Shown here: in pieces, positions 31,429-40,173 of the stretch | Position numbering within the stretch: the first letter of the stretch is position 1 | Layout: each line of letters starts with the position of its first letter | Assembly: GCF_001613425.1 (NCBI RefSeq) | Contig: NZ_BDCI01000021.1 | Span: 171,809 to 235,808, forward strand | Direction: 5' to 3' | Length of the DNA stretch: 64,000 nt | Origin: Nocardia vulneris | GTDB taxonomy: Bacteria > Actinomycetota > Actinomycetes > Mycobacteriales > Mycobacteriaceae | Program-made: the position numbers and the translations under genes | The notes under the pieces: generated by a model | What the model was told of the DNA's origin: nothing | Database searches by the model: none | The model's input: only the letters and a program-made list of their open reading frames with translations

Positions 31429-33468
31429 CTACTTCAGGCGGAGAGCGGCGCGTAGTTCGTCCGCGGTGCCTACCGGGAGGTCGCAGACCGAGCCGCGGCA
31501 TACGTAGGCGGCGGGTTCGCCGTTGAGGAGAGGGCGGTCGGCGAGGAGTGGGACCGCGTCCGGGGCGGCGGCGAGGATGATCGCTCCGCCCGGGGCCGCG
31601 GTGCGCGCGGCGGCCAGTAATTCCTTTGGGGCGCTGGGCGATTCGGCGGCGATGGCGATCTGCAGTGGACCCTGCAGCGCGGCCTCGGCGACCGTGAGCC
31701 ACTGTCCTGCCGAGCGGGGGGCGCGCGCCAGTACGACCGCGCCGCGCTGCAGGGTCTGCTCGGCCAGTTCGCGGTACGGGATGGCCAGGTCGGGTTCGCT
31801 GGTGGCGGCGGCCGTGAGCAGGGCCTCGGCGAGCGACGAAGCGCCGGCCGGGGTCGCGCCGTCGATCGGGTCACGCGGGCGAGCGACCAGGGTTTCCGCA
31901 TCGTCGGCGGTGTCGAACCAGCTGCCGGGGGTCGCGGGATCAGCGAAATGCTGAATCGCGGTGTCCAGCAGGCGTTGCGCGTGCTGGAGCCAATCCAGCT
32001 CGCCGGTGGCCTGATGCAGCGCGAGCAGGCCAGTCACCAACCACGCGTAATCCTCCAGCACGCCGGGCGACGCACCCGCCACACCGTGCAACGACGCTCG
32101 GCGCACCCGTCCGTCAATCACGTGCTCGGACAACAGGAATCGAGCACAGCGGGCAGCGGCCGCCACCCATTCGCCCGCTCCGAACGCGGCACCCGCTTCG
32201 GCCAGCGCCGTGATCACCATACCGTTCCACGCGGTGACCACCTTGTCGTCGCGGTCCGGCTGCGGGCGTCCGTCGCGGACCTTGCGCAACGTCTTTCGGA
32301 CCCGTTCGAGCCGATCATGTTCCGCCGCTTCGGGTTCGGTGTACCGGGTGAGCACCGAGGTGCCCTGCTCGAAGTTCCCCGCCGTGGACACTCCGAAAAA
32401 CGCTGCGGCCCAAGCACCATCGTCCGGACCGAGTTCGCCGATCAGTTCAGCGGGCGTCCAGACATAGGTGGCACCCTCCACCCCGGGCCTACCAGGTTCC
32501 ACGTGCGTGTCCGCGTCCAGCGCGGAGGCGAAACCCCCGTGCTCGGTGCCGAGATCGTCGAGCAGGAACTGGACTGTCTCCCGGGTAACCCGGTGCGCCA
32601 GTGATTCCGGCGGCTCCCGGCGCGCCAAATGCGCGTAGGCCCGCAGCAATTGCGCGTTGTCGTACAGCATCTTCTCGAAATGCGGGATCACCCAGGCGGC
32701 ATCGACCGAATACCGGGCGAACCCACCACGCAGCTGGTCGTAGATACCGCCCCGCGCCATCGCGTCGGCGGTACGAACGACCACCGCGTGCACCGCCGGG
32801 TCGCCCGTGCGCTCCCAGCTGCGCAGCAGGCCTTCCAGCAGCGCCGACGGCGGAAACTTCGGCGCCCCACCGAATCCGCCGTGCTTCGGGTCCTCGTCCC
32901 GCAGCGCCGCCGCCACCGCATGGTCGAGCAGTTCCGGCACGATCGTGAACTCCGAATCCGGCAATCCCGCGGCCTGCGCCTGCAACGCCTCGGTCACCTG
33001 CGCCGAAGCTTGATCGACCTCATCGCGCCGGTGCTGCCAGGTATCCGTGATCGCGGTGAGCAACTGCGTGAACGACGGCATGCCGCCGCGCGGCACCTTC
33101 GGGTAGTACGTCCCGCAGTAGAACGGCTCCCCCGCCGGAGTCAGGAAGCACGTCATCGGCCACCCGCCCTGCCCGGTCATCGCGACCGTCGCATTCATGT
33201 ACACCGCATCCAGATCGGGCCGCTCCTCCCGATCCACCTTCACGCACACGAAGTTGTCGTTCATCAACTCTGCCGTCGCCGCATCCTCGAACGACTCGTG
33301 CGCCATCACATGACACCAGTGGCAGCTCGCGTACCCCACCGACAACAGGATCGGCACATCCCGCTCCCGCGCCTCTGCCAGCGCCGCCGCATCCCATTCC
33401 CGCCAATCAACTGGATTGTCGGCATGCTGACGCAGGTAGGGAGACGTCGCAGCGGCCAATTGGTTCAC
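31429..33468 (-). CDS. DUF255 thioredoxin-domain protein (YyaL/spermatogenesis-associated 20 type)
   Basis: 679 aa. N-terminal thioredoxin-like DUF255 domain with CHWC (C49, C52) in GYASCHWCHVMAHESFE, followed by a long (alpha/alpha)6 barrel related to N-acylglucosamine 2-epimerases and cellulases. Function is uncertain; homologue of mycobacterial Rv1084. GTG 33468 gives VNQLAAATSPYLRQH, the usual N-terminus; GGAAG is upstream. A 77-bp copy of its 3' end lies just downstream. Confidence 0.92.
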   Translation of the reverse strand: MNQLAAATSPYLRQHADNPVDWREWDAAALAEARERDVPILLSVGYASCHWCHVMAHESFEDAATAELMNDNFVCVKVDREERPDLDAVYMNATVAMTGQGGWPMTCFLTPAGEPFYCGTYYPKVPRGGMPSFTQLLTAITDTWQHRRDEVDQASAQVTEALQAQAAGLPDSEFTIVPELLDHAVAAALRDEDPKHGGFGGAPKFPPSALLEGLLRSWERTGDPAVHAVVVRTADAMARGGIYDQLRGGFARYSVDAAWVIPHFEKMLYDNAQLLRAYAHLARREPPESLAHRVTRETVQFLLDDLGTEHGGFASALDADTHVEPGRPGVEGATYVWTPAELIGELGPDDGAWAAAFFGVSTAGNFEQGTSVLTRYTEPEAAEHDRLERVRKTLRKVRDGRPQPDRDDKVVTAWNGMVITALAEAGAAFGAGEWVAAAARCARFLLSEHVIDGRVRRASLHGVAGASPGVLEDYAWLVTGLLALHQATGELDWLQHAQRLLDTAIQHFADPATPGSWFDTADDAETLVARPRDPIDGATPAGASSLAEALLTAAATSEPDLAIPYRELAEQTLQRGAVVLARAPRSAGQWLTVAEAALQGPLQIAIAAESPSAPKELLAAARTAAPGGAIILAAAPDAVPLLADRPLLNGEPAAYVCRGSVCDLPVGTADELRAALRLK

Positions 33469-33509
33469 GCTTCCAGCCTGCCATACCGAGGTGCACACAA
33501 ACTTGGTCC

Positions 33510-34643
33510 TTGCTCGTCTCTCACGTCCGGGTTAACTCGGTGTCCCTGCCACCAAGGATCGCCACACAGGCAGTCGACATCGATGCTGCGCTGTCGACCG
33601 AATTGGAGGCGGCGGTTCGGGAGATCGCGGTGTTGGACGCCGCGCACGGGGGCCAACTCGAGGCGTTGGGGTTGCTGCTACTGCGCACCGAGTCGGTAGC
33701 GTCGTCGAAGATCGAAGCCATCGACGCGGATCTCGACGACTACGCTCGCGCGCTACACGGCATTCGGAGCACCCCTTCGGCGGTGGCGATGGCCGCCGCA
33801 ACAGATGCGCTGGACGCGCTGATTGGCTCCACCTCCCGAGAGCGCCGGGTCACCATACCGAATTTCCTTGCCGCGCATCGCATTCTCATGGCCGACGACA
33901 AGTACGAACACAGGTATGCAGGGCGCTTCAGGGACATGCAGAACTGGATTGGCGGCAGCGACCATTCGCCGCGTGGTTCGCTCTACATTCCGCCACCACC
34001 GGACACCGTGGCCGATTACATGGCCGATCTGGAGACGTTCGTCAACCGGAGCGATCTGTCGGCGCTCGCGCAAGCGGCGGTCGCGCACGCGCAGTTCGAG
34101 TCCATCCATCCGTTCACCGACGGCAACGGCCGGATCGGACGGGCGCTCATCAACAGTGTGCTGCGGTTGCGTGGCGTAACCACACTGGTGGTGGTTCCGC
34201 TCGCGTCGGCACTGGCAGCCCGGCGCGACCGCTACTTCGAGCTGCTCACGCTCTACCGGACAGGTGATGTGCGGCCGCTCATCTCGGATTTCGCGCGATG
34301 TGCGGCGATCGCGGCGGCGCAGTCGCGAACGACAGCCGAGCGGCTGCGCGACGAGATCCCGCGCGAGTGGCGCGAGCTGCTCGGCGGCGTGCGCGCCGGC
34401 AGCGCCGCCGCCGCGTTACTCGGGCACCTGCCCGCCCACCCGATCCTGTCCGCCGAAGAGGCGCAAGCCCTGACAAACGCTTCTCGCAGCAGTGTTTTCG
34501 CGGCAATCGACCGCTTGGCCGAAGCCGGCGTACTACGGCCCCTCACCGACCGGAAACGCAACCAGATCTGGGGCGCCGGCGCAGTCCTCGACGAACTCGA
34601 CGACCTCGGCGTCCGGATCGCCGACGCGGCTCGCCCACTGTGA
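33510..34643 (+). CDS. Fic-family AMPylating protein
   Basis: 377 aa. N-terminal Fic_N region with the inhibitory-helix motif SSKIEA (S65-A70, inhibitory E69), then the Fic core with the catalytic loop HPFTDGNGRIGR (H200-R211), and a C-terminal winged-helix-like part (~290-360: EEAQALTNASRSSVFAAIDRL). Class II Fic enzymes transfer AMP to target hydroxyls and are restrained by the Glu. The start is unclear: TTG 33510 or GTG 33540. Divergent from the DUF255 gene by 41 bp. No antitoxin partner. Confidence 0.9.
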   Translation: MLVSHVRVNSVSLPPRIATQAVDIDAALSTELEAAVREIAVLDAAHGGQLEALGLLLLRTESVASSKIEAIDADLDDYARALHGIRSTPSAVAMAAATDALDALIGSTSRERRVTIPNFLAAHRILMADDKYEHRYAGRFRDMQNWIGGSDHSPRGSLYIPPPPDTVADYMADLETFVNRSDLSALAQAAVAHAQFESIHPFTDGNGRIGRALINSVLRLRGVTTLVVVPLASALAARRDRYFELLTLYRTGDVRPLISDFARCAAIAAAQSRTTAERLRDEIPREWRELLGGVRAGSAAAALLGHLPAHPILSAEEAQALTNASRSSVFAAIDRLAEAGVLRPLTDRKRNQIWGAGAVLDELDDLGVRIADAARPL

Positions 34644-34813
34644 TCATGTCGGCGACTCGCTCTGGGTTGTCGATACGAACTACAGGCCACGCTCTCCGTG
34701 TCCAACCGGCGAGGACGGCACCGTCTCCCAATCCACGGCCCCGTATCCGCCCGTCGTAGACAAGACCAGCTGTTGCGGACCCAGCCGGTTAAGAGCCGTC
34801 GCGGCCGACGGCG

Positions 34814-35299
34814 TCAATCCTTGACGAGCCCTTCGGTGGCGGTGCGTCCGGCGGCGGTGACGCGGTCGAGGAATCCGGCCAGTAGTTCGAGTTGCTCGGG
34901 GGTGTAGTCGGCGCAGAGTTCGTCGACGGCGGTGTTCATTCCGGACAGCAGGTCGTACATCTCGCCGAGCCGGCCGGGGAGGGAGCGGACCAGGACCGCG
35001 CGGCGGTCGTCGCCGGCGCGTTCACGCACGATCCAGCCTGCCCGCTCCAGTCGGTCCAGGACGCCGGTGAGCGTGGCAGGGTGCACGCCGGCGTGTTTCG
35101 CGAGCGCACTGGGGCTCAGCGGGCCGTGACCGTTGATCAGGTCCAGGCAGTCGAAGTCGACCTCCTTGAGTTCCAGTCGCGCCCCGACCTGCCGGTTGAA
35201 CAGGGCCAACTGACTGCGCACCGCGCGCAACGAGCCTTTGATCCGGGTCGTCACCCGACGGCGGTGACGAGCATCACCGTCATTTACTACGGAACTCAT
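34814..35299 (-). CDS. MarR-family transcriptional regulator
   Basis: 161 aa. Winged helix at ~45-115 (LSPSALAKHAGVHPATLTGVL, DRLERAGWIVRERAGDDRRAV). Divergent from an NmrA-type reductase, with AT-rich operators between, so it likely controls that gene in response to a small molecule or oxidant. Confidence 0.9.
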   Translation of the reverse strand: MSSVVNDGDARHRRRVTTRIKGSLRAVRSQLALFNRQVGARLELKEVDFDCLDLINGHGPLSPSALAKHAGVHPATLTGVLDRLERAGWIVRERAGDDRRAVLVRSLPGRLGEMYDLLSGMNTAVDELCADYTPEQLELLAGFLDRVTAAGRTATEGLVKD

Positions 35300-35311
35300 A
35301 TCATCTCCAGC

Positions 35312-35329
35312 TCATATCAAATAATATGA
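35312..35329. promoter_or_regulatory. MarR operator candidate
   Basis: TCATAT-CAAATA-ATATGA, perfect palindrome arms, in an AT-rich island (35290-35345) conspicuous in this GC-rich genome. Another TCATATCA lies at 35296-35303, giving a repeated half-site. Confidence 0.65.
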
Positions 35330-35396
35330 CTTTCATATTTTACGACATCCATTGGAGGCCGTGGCAGCGGCCGACCAGGAACGAAGAAGGTCGATC

Positions 35397-36242
35397 ATGA
35401 TCGTCGTCATCGGCGCCACCGGCACGGTAGGCCGGGAAGCAGTCGCCCAATTGCACGAGTCCGGCGCGAAAGTCACCGCCGTCACCCGCGACGCCGCCGC
35501 GCAGCTACCACCGGGAATCACTGTGGTGCAGGGTGATCCGTCAGTGCCGGCGATCCCCCGCGAGGCGTGGAGCGGCGTCGAGGCGGTGCTGCTCAGCTCG
35601 CGCGCGGCCCTCGCCACCGCACCCGAAATCCTTTCCACCGCAGCCGAGTTCGGTGCGCGCCGGGTAGTGGTCGTCTCGGCGGCCACCGTCGAATATCCCG
35701 CCGGCGAACCCCGTTTCATCGCCGGATTCCGGGCGCTCGAGGCCGCCGCCGAAACCTCGGGTCTGGCGTGGACTTCCTTGCGCTGTGCCGACTTCGACGC
35801 CAACACGCGCGCCTGGATACCGCAACTGCGCGGCGGGGACGTGGTGCGCGGCGCCTACGGCAAAGCCGCCACTTCGCCGATCCACGAACGCGATATCGCC
35901 GCCGTCGCCGTCCGCGCGCTGACGAGCGGGGACCACGCCGGTCGCCACTACGTGCTGACCGGTCCAGAGTCGCTGACCCAGTACGACAAGGTCCGCCTGC
36001 TCGGCGACGCCATCGGCCGCGACCTGTCGTTCCTCGAACTGACACCGGAACAGGTGCGTGCCGCGATGAGCGCACAGGGCCTACCCGAAGAGATCGCAGC
36101 CCGGCTGCTCGGTTCGCTCGCGGACTACGCCCGCGTCCCCGGTCCCACCACCGGCACCGTCGAAGAGTTGCTCGGCCGCCCGGCTCTCGGCTTTTCGACC
36201 TGGGCCGCCGACCACGCCGCGGCATTCAGCCAGGCAAAGTGA
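35397..36242 (+). CDS. NmrA-type NAD(P)-binding protein (atypical SDR)
   Basis: 281 aa. Rossmann motif GATGTVGREAV at ~7-17, followed by an NmrA-like layout (VVVVSAATVEYPAG, ERDIAAVAVRALTSGDHAG, YVLTGPESLTQYDK). Could be a quinone/redox sensor or reductase like QorB; it lacks an obvious SDR catalytic Tyr-xxx-Lys. ATG 35397 follows GAAGAAGG. Expression probably set by the divergent MarR protein. Confidence 0.85.
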   Translation: MIVVIGATGTVGREAVAQLHESGAKVTAVTRDAAAQLPPGITVVQGDPSVPAIPREAWSGVEAVLLSSRAALATAPEILSTAAEFGARRVVVVSAATVEYPAGEPRFIAGFRALEAAAETSGLAWTSLRCADFDANTRAWIPQLRGGDVVRGAYGKAATSPIHERDIAAVAVRALTSGDHAGRHYVLTGPESLTQYDKVRLLGDAIGRDLSFLELTPEQVRAAMSAQGLPEEIAARLLGSLADYARVPGPTTGTVEELLGRPALGFSTWAADHAAAFSQAK

Positions 36243-36375
36243 CTTGCACAGAGCGCAAAACGGACTTACACAACTTGCGTGGCGCGCAGTACTGCCGGAT
36301 TTCTAACCTCATGGTCATGTCACTGTCCGCCCGCCCAACGACTCCTCGATCAGGCGGCAACAGAAGGGAATTCCC

Positions 36376-36732
36376 ATGAGTACGACCGCCGCCATCACCG
36401 CGTTCATGCTGGTGAAGACCACCCCGGAATGGCTGGCGCTGACCGTTCCGCAACGGGTCACCGCCTTCGAAACCGAAGTCCTGCCCGCCATCAACGAAAG
36501 GACGAAGGGCGTCCGCTCCCGTTTCTTCGACACCGAGTTCTACTCCACCCGCGTCACCGACGTCTGGATGTGGGAGGCCGACGACCACGAGTCCTACCAA
36601 CTCCTGATCGAGGCCCTCCGCGAAACCCCCTTCTGGGACCGCTATTTCGAGATCGTCGACCTCCTGGTGGGGGTCGAGAACGGGTACGCCAAGAACTACG
36701 ACCTCGAAACCTTCGCCACCGTCAGCACATAG
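36376..36732 (+). CDS. Darcynin-family protein
   Basis: 118 aa. Small soluble protein of the darcynin domain, readable as AFMLVKTTPEWLAL, RVTAFETEVLPAI, SRFFDTEFYSTRVTDVW and LRETPFWDRYFEIVD. Probably a ferredoxin-like alpha+beta fold; no biochemical role known to me. Ribosome site AAGGGAA before the ATG. Stands alone downstream of the NmrA gene by 133 nt. Confidence 0.8.
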   Translation: MSTTAAITAFMLVKTTPEWLALTVPQRVTAFETEVLPAINERTKGVRSRFFDTEFYSTRVTDVWMWEADDHESYQLLIEALRETPFWDRYFEIVDLLVGVENGYAKNYDLETFATVST

Positions 36733-36874
36733 TCAGGCCGGCCATCCGGTCGACGCAGGGGGTCGGACAGTAGTGCGTACGAACGAATTTGCTGTGCTCG
36801 ACGCCGGTTTCGCGGCAGCTCGGGATGCGGTCTGGCAGGGTGTTTGGGTTGACCGCGTTCGGTGAGGGGGCAGT

Positions 36875-37189
36875 CTGTTTACGTATCGGGTCGAGATCTT
36901 CGAGGGCGATCGACACAGTCCGGTGTGGTGGCAGGTGGCGAACGCGGGCTGGGCAGCGGAAGTGTCGGCGGCACTGAAGGAAATGGCCGTGCGACTGGAA
37001 CTCGACCTGCCCTACCATCCGAGCGAGCGATGGTGCTGGTACCGATACGAGGTGCGCTGGCCGGACGGCGCGATCCTGGAAGGGTTCGAAGGCGCGGTCG
37101 AACCGGATTCCATCGCCGACGATCTACGCGCCCTGGCCCGAGCGGTGATCGCGGTGAGCGTCCGCGATCTACGGCGCAGCACCGAGTGA
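36875..37189 (+). CDS. Small hypothetical protein, possible CTG start
   Basis: 104 aa if begun at CTG 36875 (GAGGGGG lies 5-6 nt upstream), or 88 aa from GTG 36923, which has no ribosome site. The extra segment FTYRVEIFEGDRHSP reads naturally into WWQVANAGWAAEV, so the longer form is favoured; no ATG, GTG or TTG occurs between the upstream in-frame TGA and 36923. Later blocks are WCWYRYEVRWPDG and DDLRALARAVIAV. Family not recognised. Confidence 0.55.
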   Translation: MFTYRVEIFEGDRHSPVWWQVANAGWAAEVSAALKEMAVRLELDLPYHPSERWCWYRYEVRWPDGAILEGFEGAVEPDSIADDLRALARAVIAVSVRDLRRSTE

Positions 37190-37200
37190 TCGCGGCCGCG

Positions 37201-38181
37201 TCACACCTGCGGGACGGTAAAGGTCTGGAGGTGGTCGAGCTGGATGAACTCGCTGCCGGGGCTGGCTTGGACGACCGCTTTGCGGAGGGAGTCGAGGCCG
37301 CCCCAGTCGCGGGCCGGTGCGGTGAGCGGGTGGTCGAAATCGTCCCAGTGCGTGGGCAGAACGTAGCGGGGATTGCCGGTGACCTGGAGTAGGCGGGCGA
37401 CGTAGTCGGTGATCTTGCCGCCGCCCGCGGGGAGCAGCAGGACGTCGGGGTGCAAGCCGGAGAGTTCGGATTCGATGTAGTTGGAGCCGCCGAAGTTCAG
37501 GACGCGCATACCGCCACCGGCCACCTCGTAGGCGAGCGTGCCACCTTCGACCAGATCACGAATCACCCTGGGCTCCGGCAGTTTTCCCGCGCCGAGGCCC
37601 GGCCGGGTGCCCGCGAACGCCACCTCCGCCCTGGCTCCGGATGTGGAATGCAGCGACCGCAGCACCCGGATGGTGTAGCCGTCGAAGCGCAGGTACTCGC
37701 CGCCGGTGGCGATGGCCAGCTGGTCCTCCGGTGCGCCGAGGGCGGCCATCAAGTTGAGATGGGTCTCGGTGCCGAGCACCGTCGCGCCGGTCTTCCTGGC
37801 CAGATAGGGCACGTCGGTGAGATGGTCGTAGTGCCCGTGGGTGACCAGGATGTGGTCGGCGCGCAGCTCACCGCTGTCCACGTAACGGTCGATCAGCGCG
37901 GTGTCGACGGTGATCGGGGTCTCCGGGTCGGCACCGGCCTCGGTATAGGTTCCGGTATGGAACCTGGTCAGCCAGGGATCGATCAGCACCGTCTTGCCGC
38001 CGGGCAGCCGGATCTCCCATCCGTTGTTCCCCCACCACCGCAGCGTCACCGGGCCGGGTCCCGGCGCACCGGATGCCACCGCCGGTTGCGCGGATTCCGT
38101 TCCGCCACATGCCACTACGCCCGCGAGCACCGCCGCGCCCGCGGTCACACCGAAGAATTCTCGCCGTCCGAAACCTGTCAT
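37201..38181 (-). CDS. Exported metallo-beta-lactamase-fold hydrolase (Tat lipoprotein)
   Basis: 326 aa. N-terminus RREFFGVTAGAAVLAGVVAC combines a twin-Arg motif with a lipobox (C25). The MBL zinc motif HGHYDH is at 115-120, with further His in LHSTSG and LPTHWDDFDHP. Resembles UlaG/RomA-type L-ascorbate-phosphate lactonase-like hydrolases. ATG 38181 is chosen because the Tat signal starts there. Divergent from lysR. Confidence 0.88.
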   Translation of the reverse strand: MTGFGRREFFGVTAGAAVLAGVVACGGTESAQPAVASGAPGPGPVTLRWWGNNGWEIRLPGGKTVLIDPWLTRFHTGTYTEAGADPETPITVDTALIDRYVDSGELRADHILVTHGHYDHLTDVPYLARKTGATVLGTETHLNLMAALGAPEDQLAIATGGEYLRFDGYTIRVLRSLHSTSGARAEVAFAGTRPGLGAGKLPEPRVIRDLVEGGTLAYEVAGGGMRVLNFGGSNYIESELSGLHPDVLLLPAGGGKITDYVARLLQVTGNPRYVLPTHWDDFDHPLTAPARDWGGLDSLRKAVVQASPGSEFIQLDHLQTFTVPQV

Positions 38182-38238
38182 GCCGGTACCACAGCACATG
38201 CCCGATCCCGCTGTCCAAGACCGCGCACCCGGCCCGGT

Positions 38239-38256
38239 GATATCGACAGCGATATC
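38239..38256. promoter_or_regulatory. LysR-type operator candidate
   Basis: GATATCG-ACAG-CGATATC, perfect dyad, 8 bp before the lysR start and 58 bp upstream of the divergent MBL gene; fits a LysR autoregulatory site. Confidence 0.6.
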
Positions 38257-38264
38257 GTCGCAGT

Positions 38265-39215
38265 GTGGACCCGCTACGCCAGCTGCGCTATTTCCTCGCC
38301 GTGGCCGAAGAATTACATTTCGGCCGGGCCGCCGAGCGTCTCGGCATCGCCCAGCCGCCGCTGAGTCAACGCATCCGCAAGCTCGAAAACGACCTCGGCG
38401 CACGGCTGTTCGACCGGGACAGCCGCCGCGTCGAGCTCACCGAGGCCGGTCAGATCCTGCTCGCGGAAGCGCGGGACCTGCTGGCCCGCTGGGAGCGGAC
38501 CACCGCGCTGGTCGGCAAGGCGCATCGCGGCGAAATGGACGCGATCCGCGTCGGGGTACCACCCGAATTGGCCGGGCGCGTGCTCGCCGCGCTGCTCACC
38601 GCGTTCGAAAGCCACGACGTACGAGTCGATCTGCAAGAGCACACCACCGCGGAACAGGTGCGCCTGCTCGCCGACCGGCAGCTCGACGCGGGCCTGCTGC
38701 AACATCCGGTGGACGCGATCGGGCTCGAACTCGGACCCGCCGTGGACACCCCGCTCGGCGTGGTGCTCCCCCGCGATTCGCCGCTGGCCGTGCGCTCTTC
38801 GCTGACCCTGGCCGATCTGGCGGGTCTCGGCCTGGTGATCTTCCCCAGGGCGGCAGCGCCCGGGCTCTACGACACGACGTTACGCACCTGCTGGGAGCAC
38901 GGCTTCCGGCCGGCCGGGGTGCAGCACGCCCGTAATCCCGAATTCGTGCTCGGGATGGTGCTTTCCGGCCGTGGCGTGGCGTTCGACCAGGGCATGATCG
39001 CGCAGAAGGAACCGCGGGTGGTGTGGCGGCCGCTCCCGCCCGGGACGCTGAGCTGGCGACTGTCGCTGGCCTGGCCGGTTGCCGCGCCACATCCCCTGGT
39101 GCCCGAACTCGCCGAACTGGTGGTGCGAGTGGTGCAGGGCGACGGCGCTTCTCGGCCCGTGGGCGCTCAGGATCCGCCGCAGCGGCCGTGGGATGTGGTG
39201 TACGGCAAGCCGTGA
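38265..39215 (+). CDS. LysR-family transcriptional regulator
   Basis: 316 aa. N-terminal winged HTH at ~2-60 (LRYFLAVAEELHFGRAAERLG, QPPLSQRIRKLENDLG) and a periplasmic-binding-type effector domain (~90-300). Divergent from the MBL lipoprotein gene, its likely target. The last 49 bp overlap the end of the convergent serine hydrolase gene. GTG start, no clear ribosome site. Confidence 0.92.
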   Translation: MDPLRQLRYFLAVAEELHFGRAAERLGIAQPPLSQRIRKLENDLGARLFDRDSRRVELTEAGQILLAEARDLLARWERTTALVGKAHRGEMDAIRVGVPPELAGRVLAALLTAFESHDVRVDLQEHTTAEQVRLLADRQLDAGLLQHPVDAIGLELGPAVDTPLGVVLPRDSPLAVRSSLTLADLAGLGLVIFPRAAAPGLYDTTLRTCWEHGFRPAGVQHARNPEFVLGMVLSGRGVAFDQGMIAQKEPRVVWRPLPPGTLSWRLSLAWPVAAPHPLVPELAELVVRVVQGDGASRPVGAQDPPQRPWDVVYGKP

Positions 39216-40123
39216 ACGATGCCGTCGATCGCCGCCACCGCCGCGGCGCCGATCGCGCGATCCACCTCGGGCAGCCGCTGGACGAGAGACTCGGTTCTGG
39301 TGAATACCGCTACCGCATAACGGCTTCCGTCGGGGTACTCGATCACGCCGATCTCGTTGCGCACCCCGGGCAGCGTGCCGGTCTTGGCCCAGATCTGCGC
39401 CTCGGGCGGGAACGCCGCGGCGAGCCGATACCAATTCACCTGTTCGCGCATGACATCTCGCACCCACTGGCAGGCCTGCGCCGAGCCGGCGAGATCCTGA
39501 CCGATGAGGGTGAGCAGGCGGGTCATCTCCCGTGGCGTGCTCGCCGTGCTCCGCCGAGGATCGAGGGCCCGGCTGCCCAGCACCGCCGCCGCGCCGAGGG
39601 TGGAAAATCGCGCGGCGAACTCGGCCGCGTCCCGCGCGCCGATATCGTCGGCCATACTTTGCACGATATCCCTTGGCGCACCGGTGATTCGGGTCTCGGT
39701 CAAGCCGAGTTCCCGGACCAGCGAACGCACGTTGTCCAGTCCGACCCGGTCGAAGAGCAGATCGGCGGCGGTGTTGTCGCTCAGCGTCAGGGCGAAGAAG
39801 GCGGCATCGCGCAGACTCAGCTCGACATCGTCGAAACAGCCCGCGGTGCCCACCCCGCCGAGCCGATCCGCCGCGCGCACCCGCACCCGATCGGCCGGAT
39901 CGAGCTGACCCGCCGCGACCTGCCGGGCGAACTCCAGCACCAGCGGCACCTTCACCACCGAGGCGAGCACCACCGGCTCGTCGGCGTCGAGCCCGTTCTC
40001 GCCCGCACACCCGAAACACCGAGCGTGTACCCACCCCTGCACGCCCGCCTTCCGAAAGATCTCCCGCACCACTGCCAAGCTGCCATACCGGGCCGCCACC
40101 GCCGTGCTTGACTCTCCAGTCAC
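39167..40123 (-). CDS. Class A beta-lactamase-like serine hydrolase, no signal peptide
   Basis: 318 aa. All three active-site motifs are present: SVVK (S55-K58), SDN (S115-N117) and KTG (K247-G249), with an intervening helical domain. A canonical Glu166 is not obvious. There is no N-terminal signal peptide, so it would be cytoplasmic, unlike true secreted beta-lactamases; a peptidase or esterase role is possible. Its 3' end overlaps lysR by 49 bp on the opposite strand. Confidence 0.85.
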   Translation of the reverse strand: MTGESSTAVAARYGSLAVVREIFRKAGVQGWVHARCFGCAGENGLDADEPVVLASVVKVPLVLEFARQVAAGQLDPADRVRVRAADRLGGVGTAGCFDDVELSLRDAAFFALTLSDNTAADLLFDRVGLDNVRSLVRELGLTETRITGAPRDIVQSMADDIGARDAAEFAARFSTLGAAAVLGSRALDPRRSTASTPREMTRLLTLIGQDLAGSAQACQWVRDVMREQVNWYRLAAAFPPEAQIWAKTGTLPGVRNEIGVIEYPDGSRYAVAVFTRTESLVQRLPEVDRAIGAAAVAAIDGIVHGLPYTTSHGRCGGS

Positions 40124-40128
40124 TGGAG
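40114..40128. promoter_or_regulatory. Palindrome over the serine hydrolase start codon
   Basis: CTCCAGT-C-ACTGGAG, perfect 7-bp arms around the GTG at 40123, between divergent genes. TTGACT at ~40109 may be a rightward -35. Confidence 0.4.
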
Positions 40129-40173
40129 CACCGAGGCTGGCCTTTCCGTCCGCGTACCCGACTGGAGGACCCG

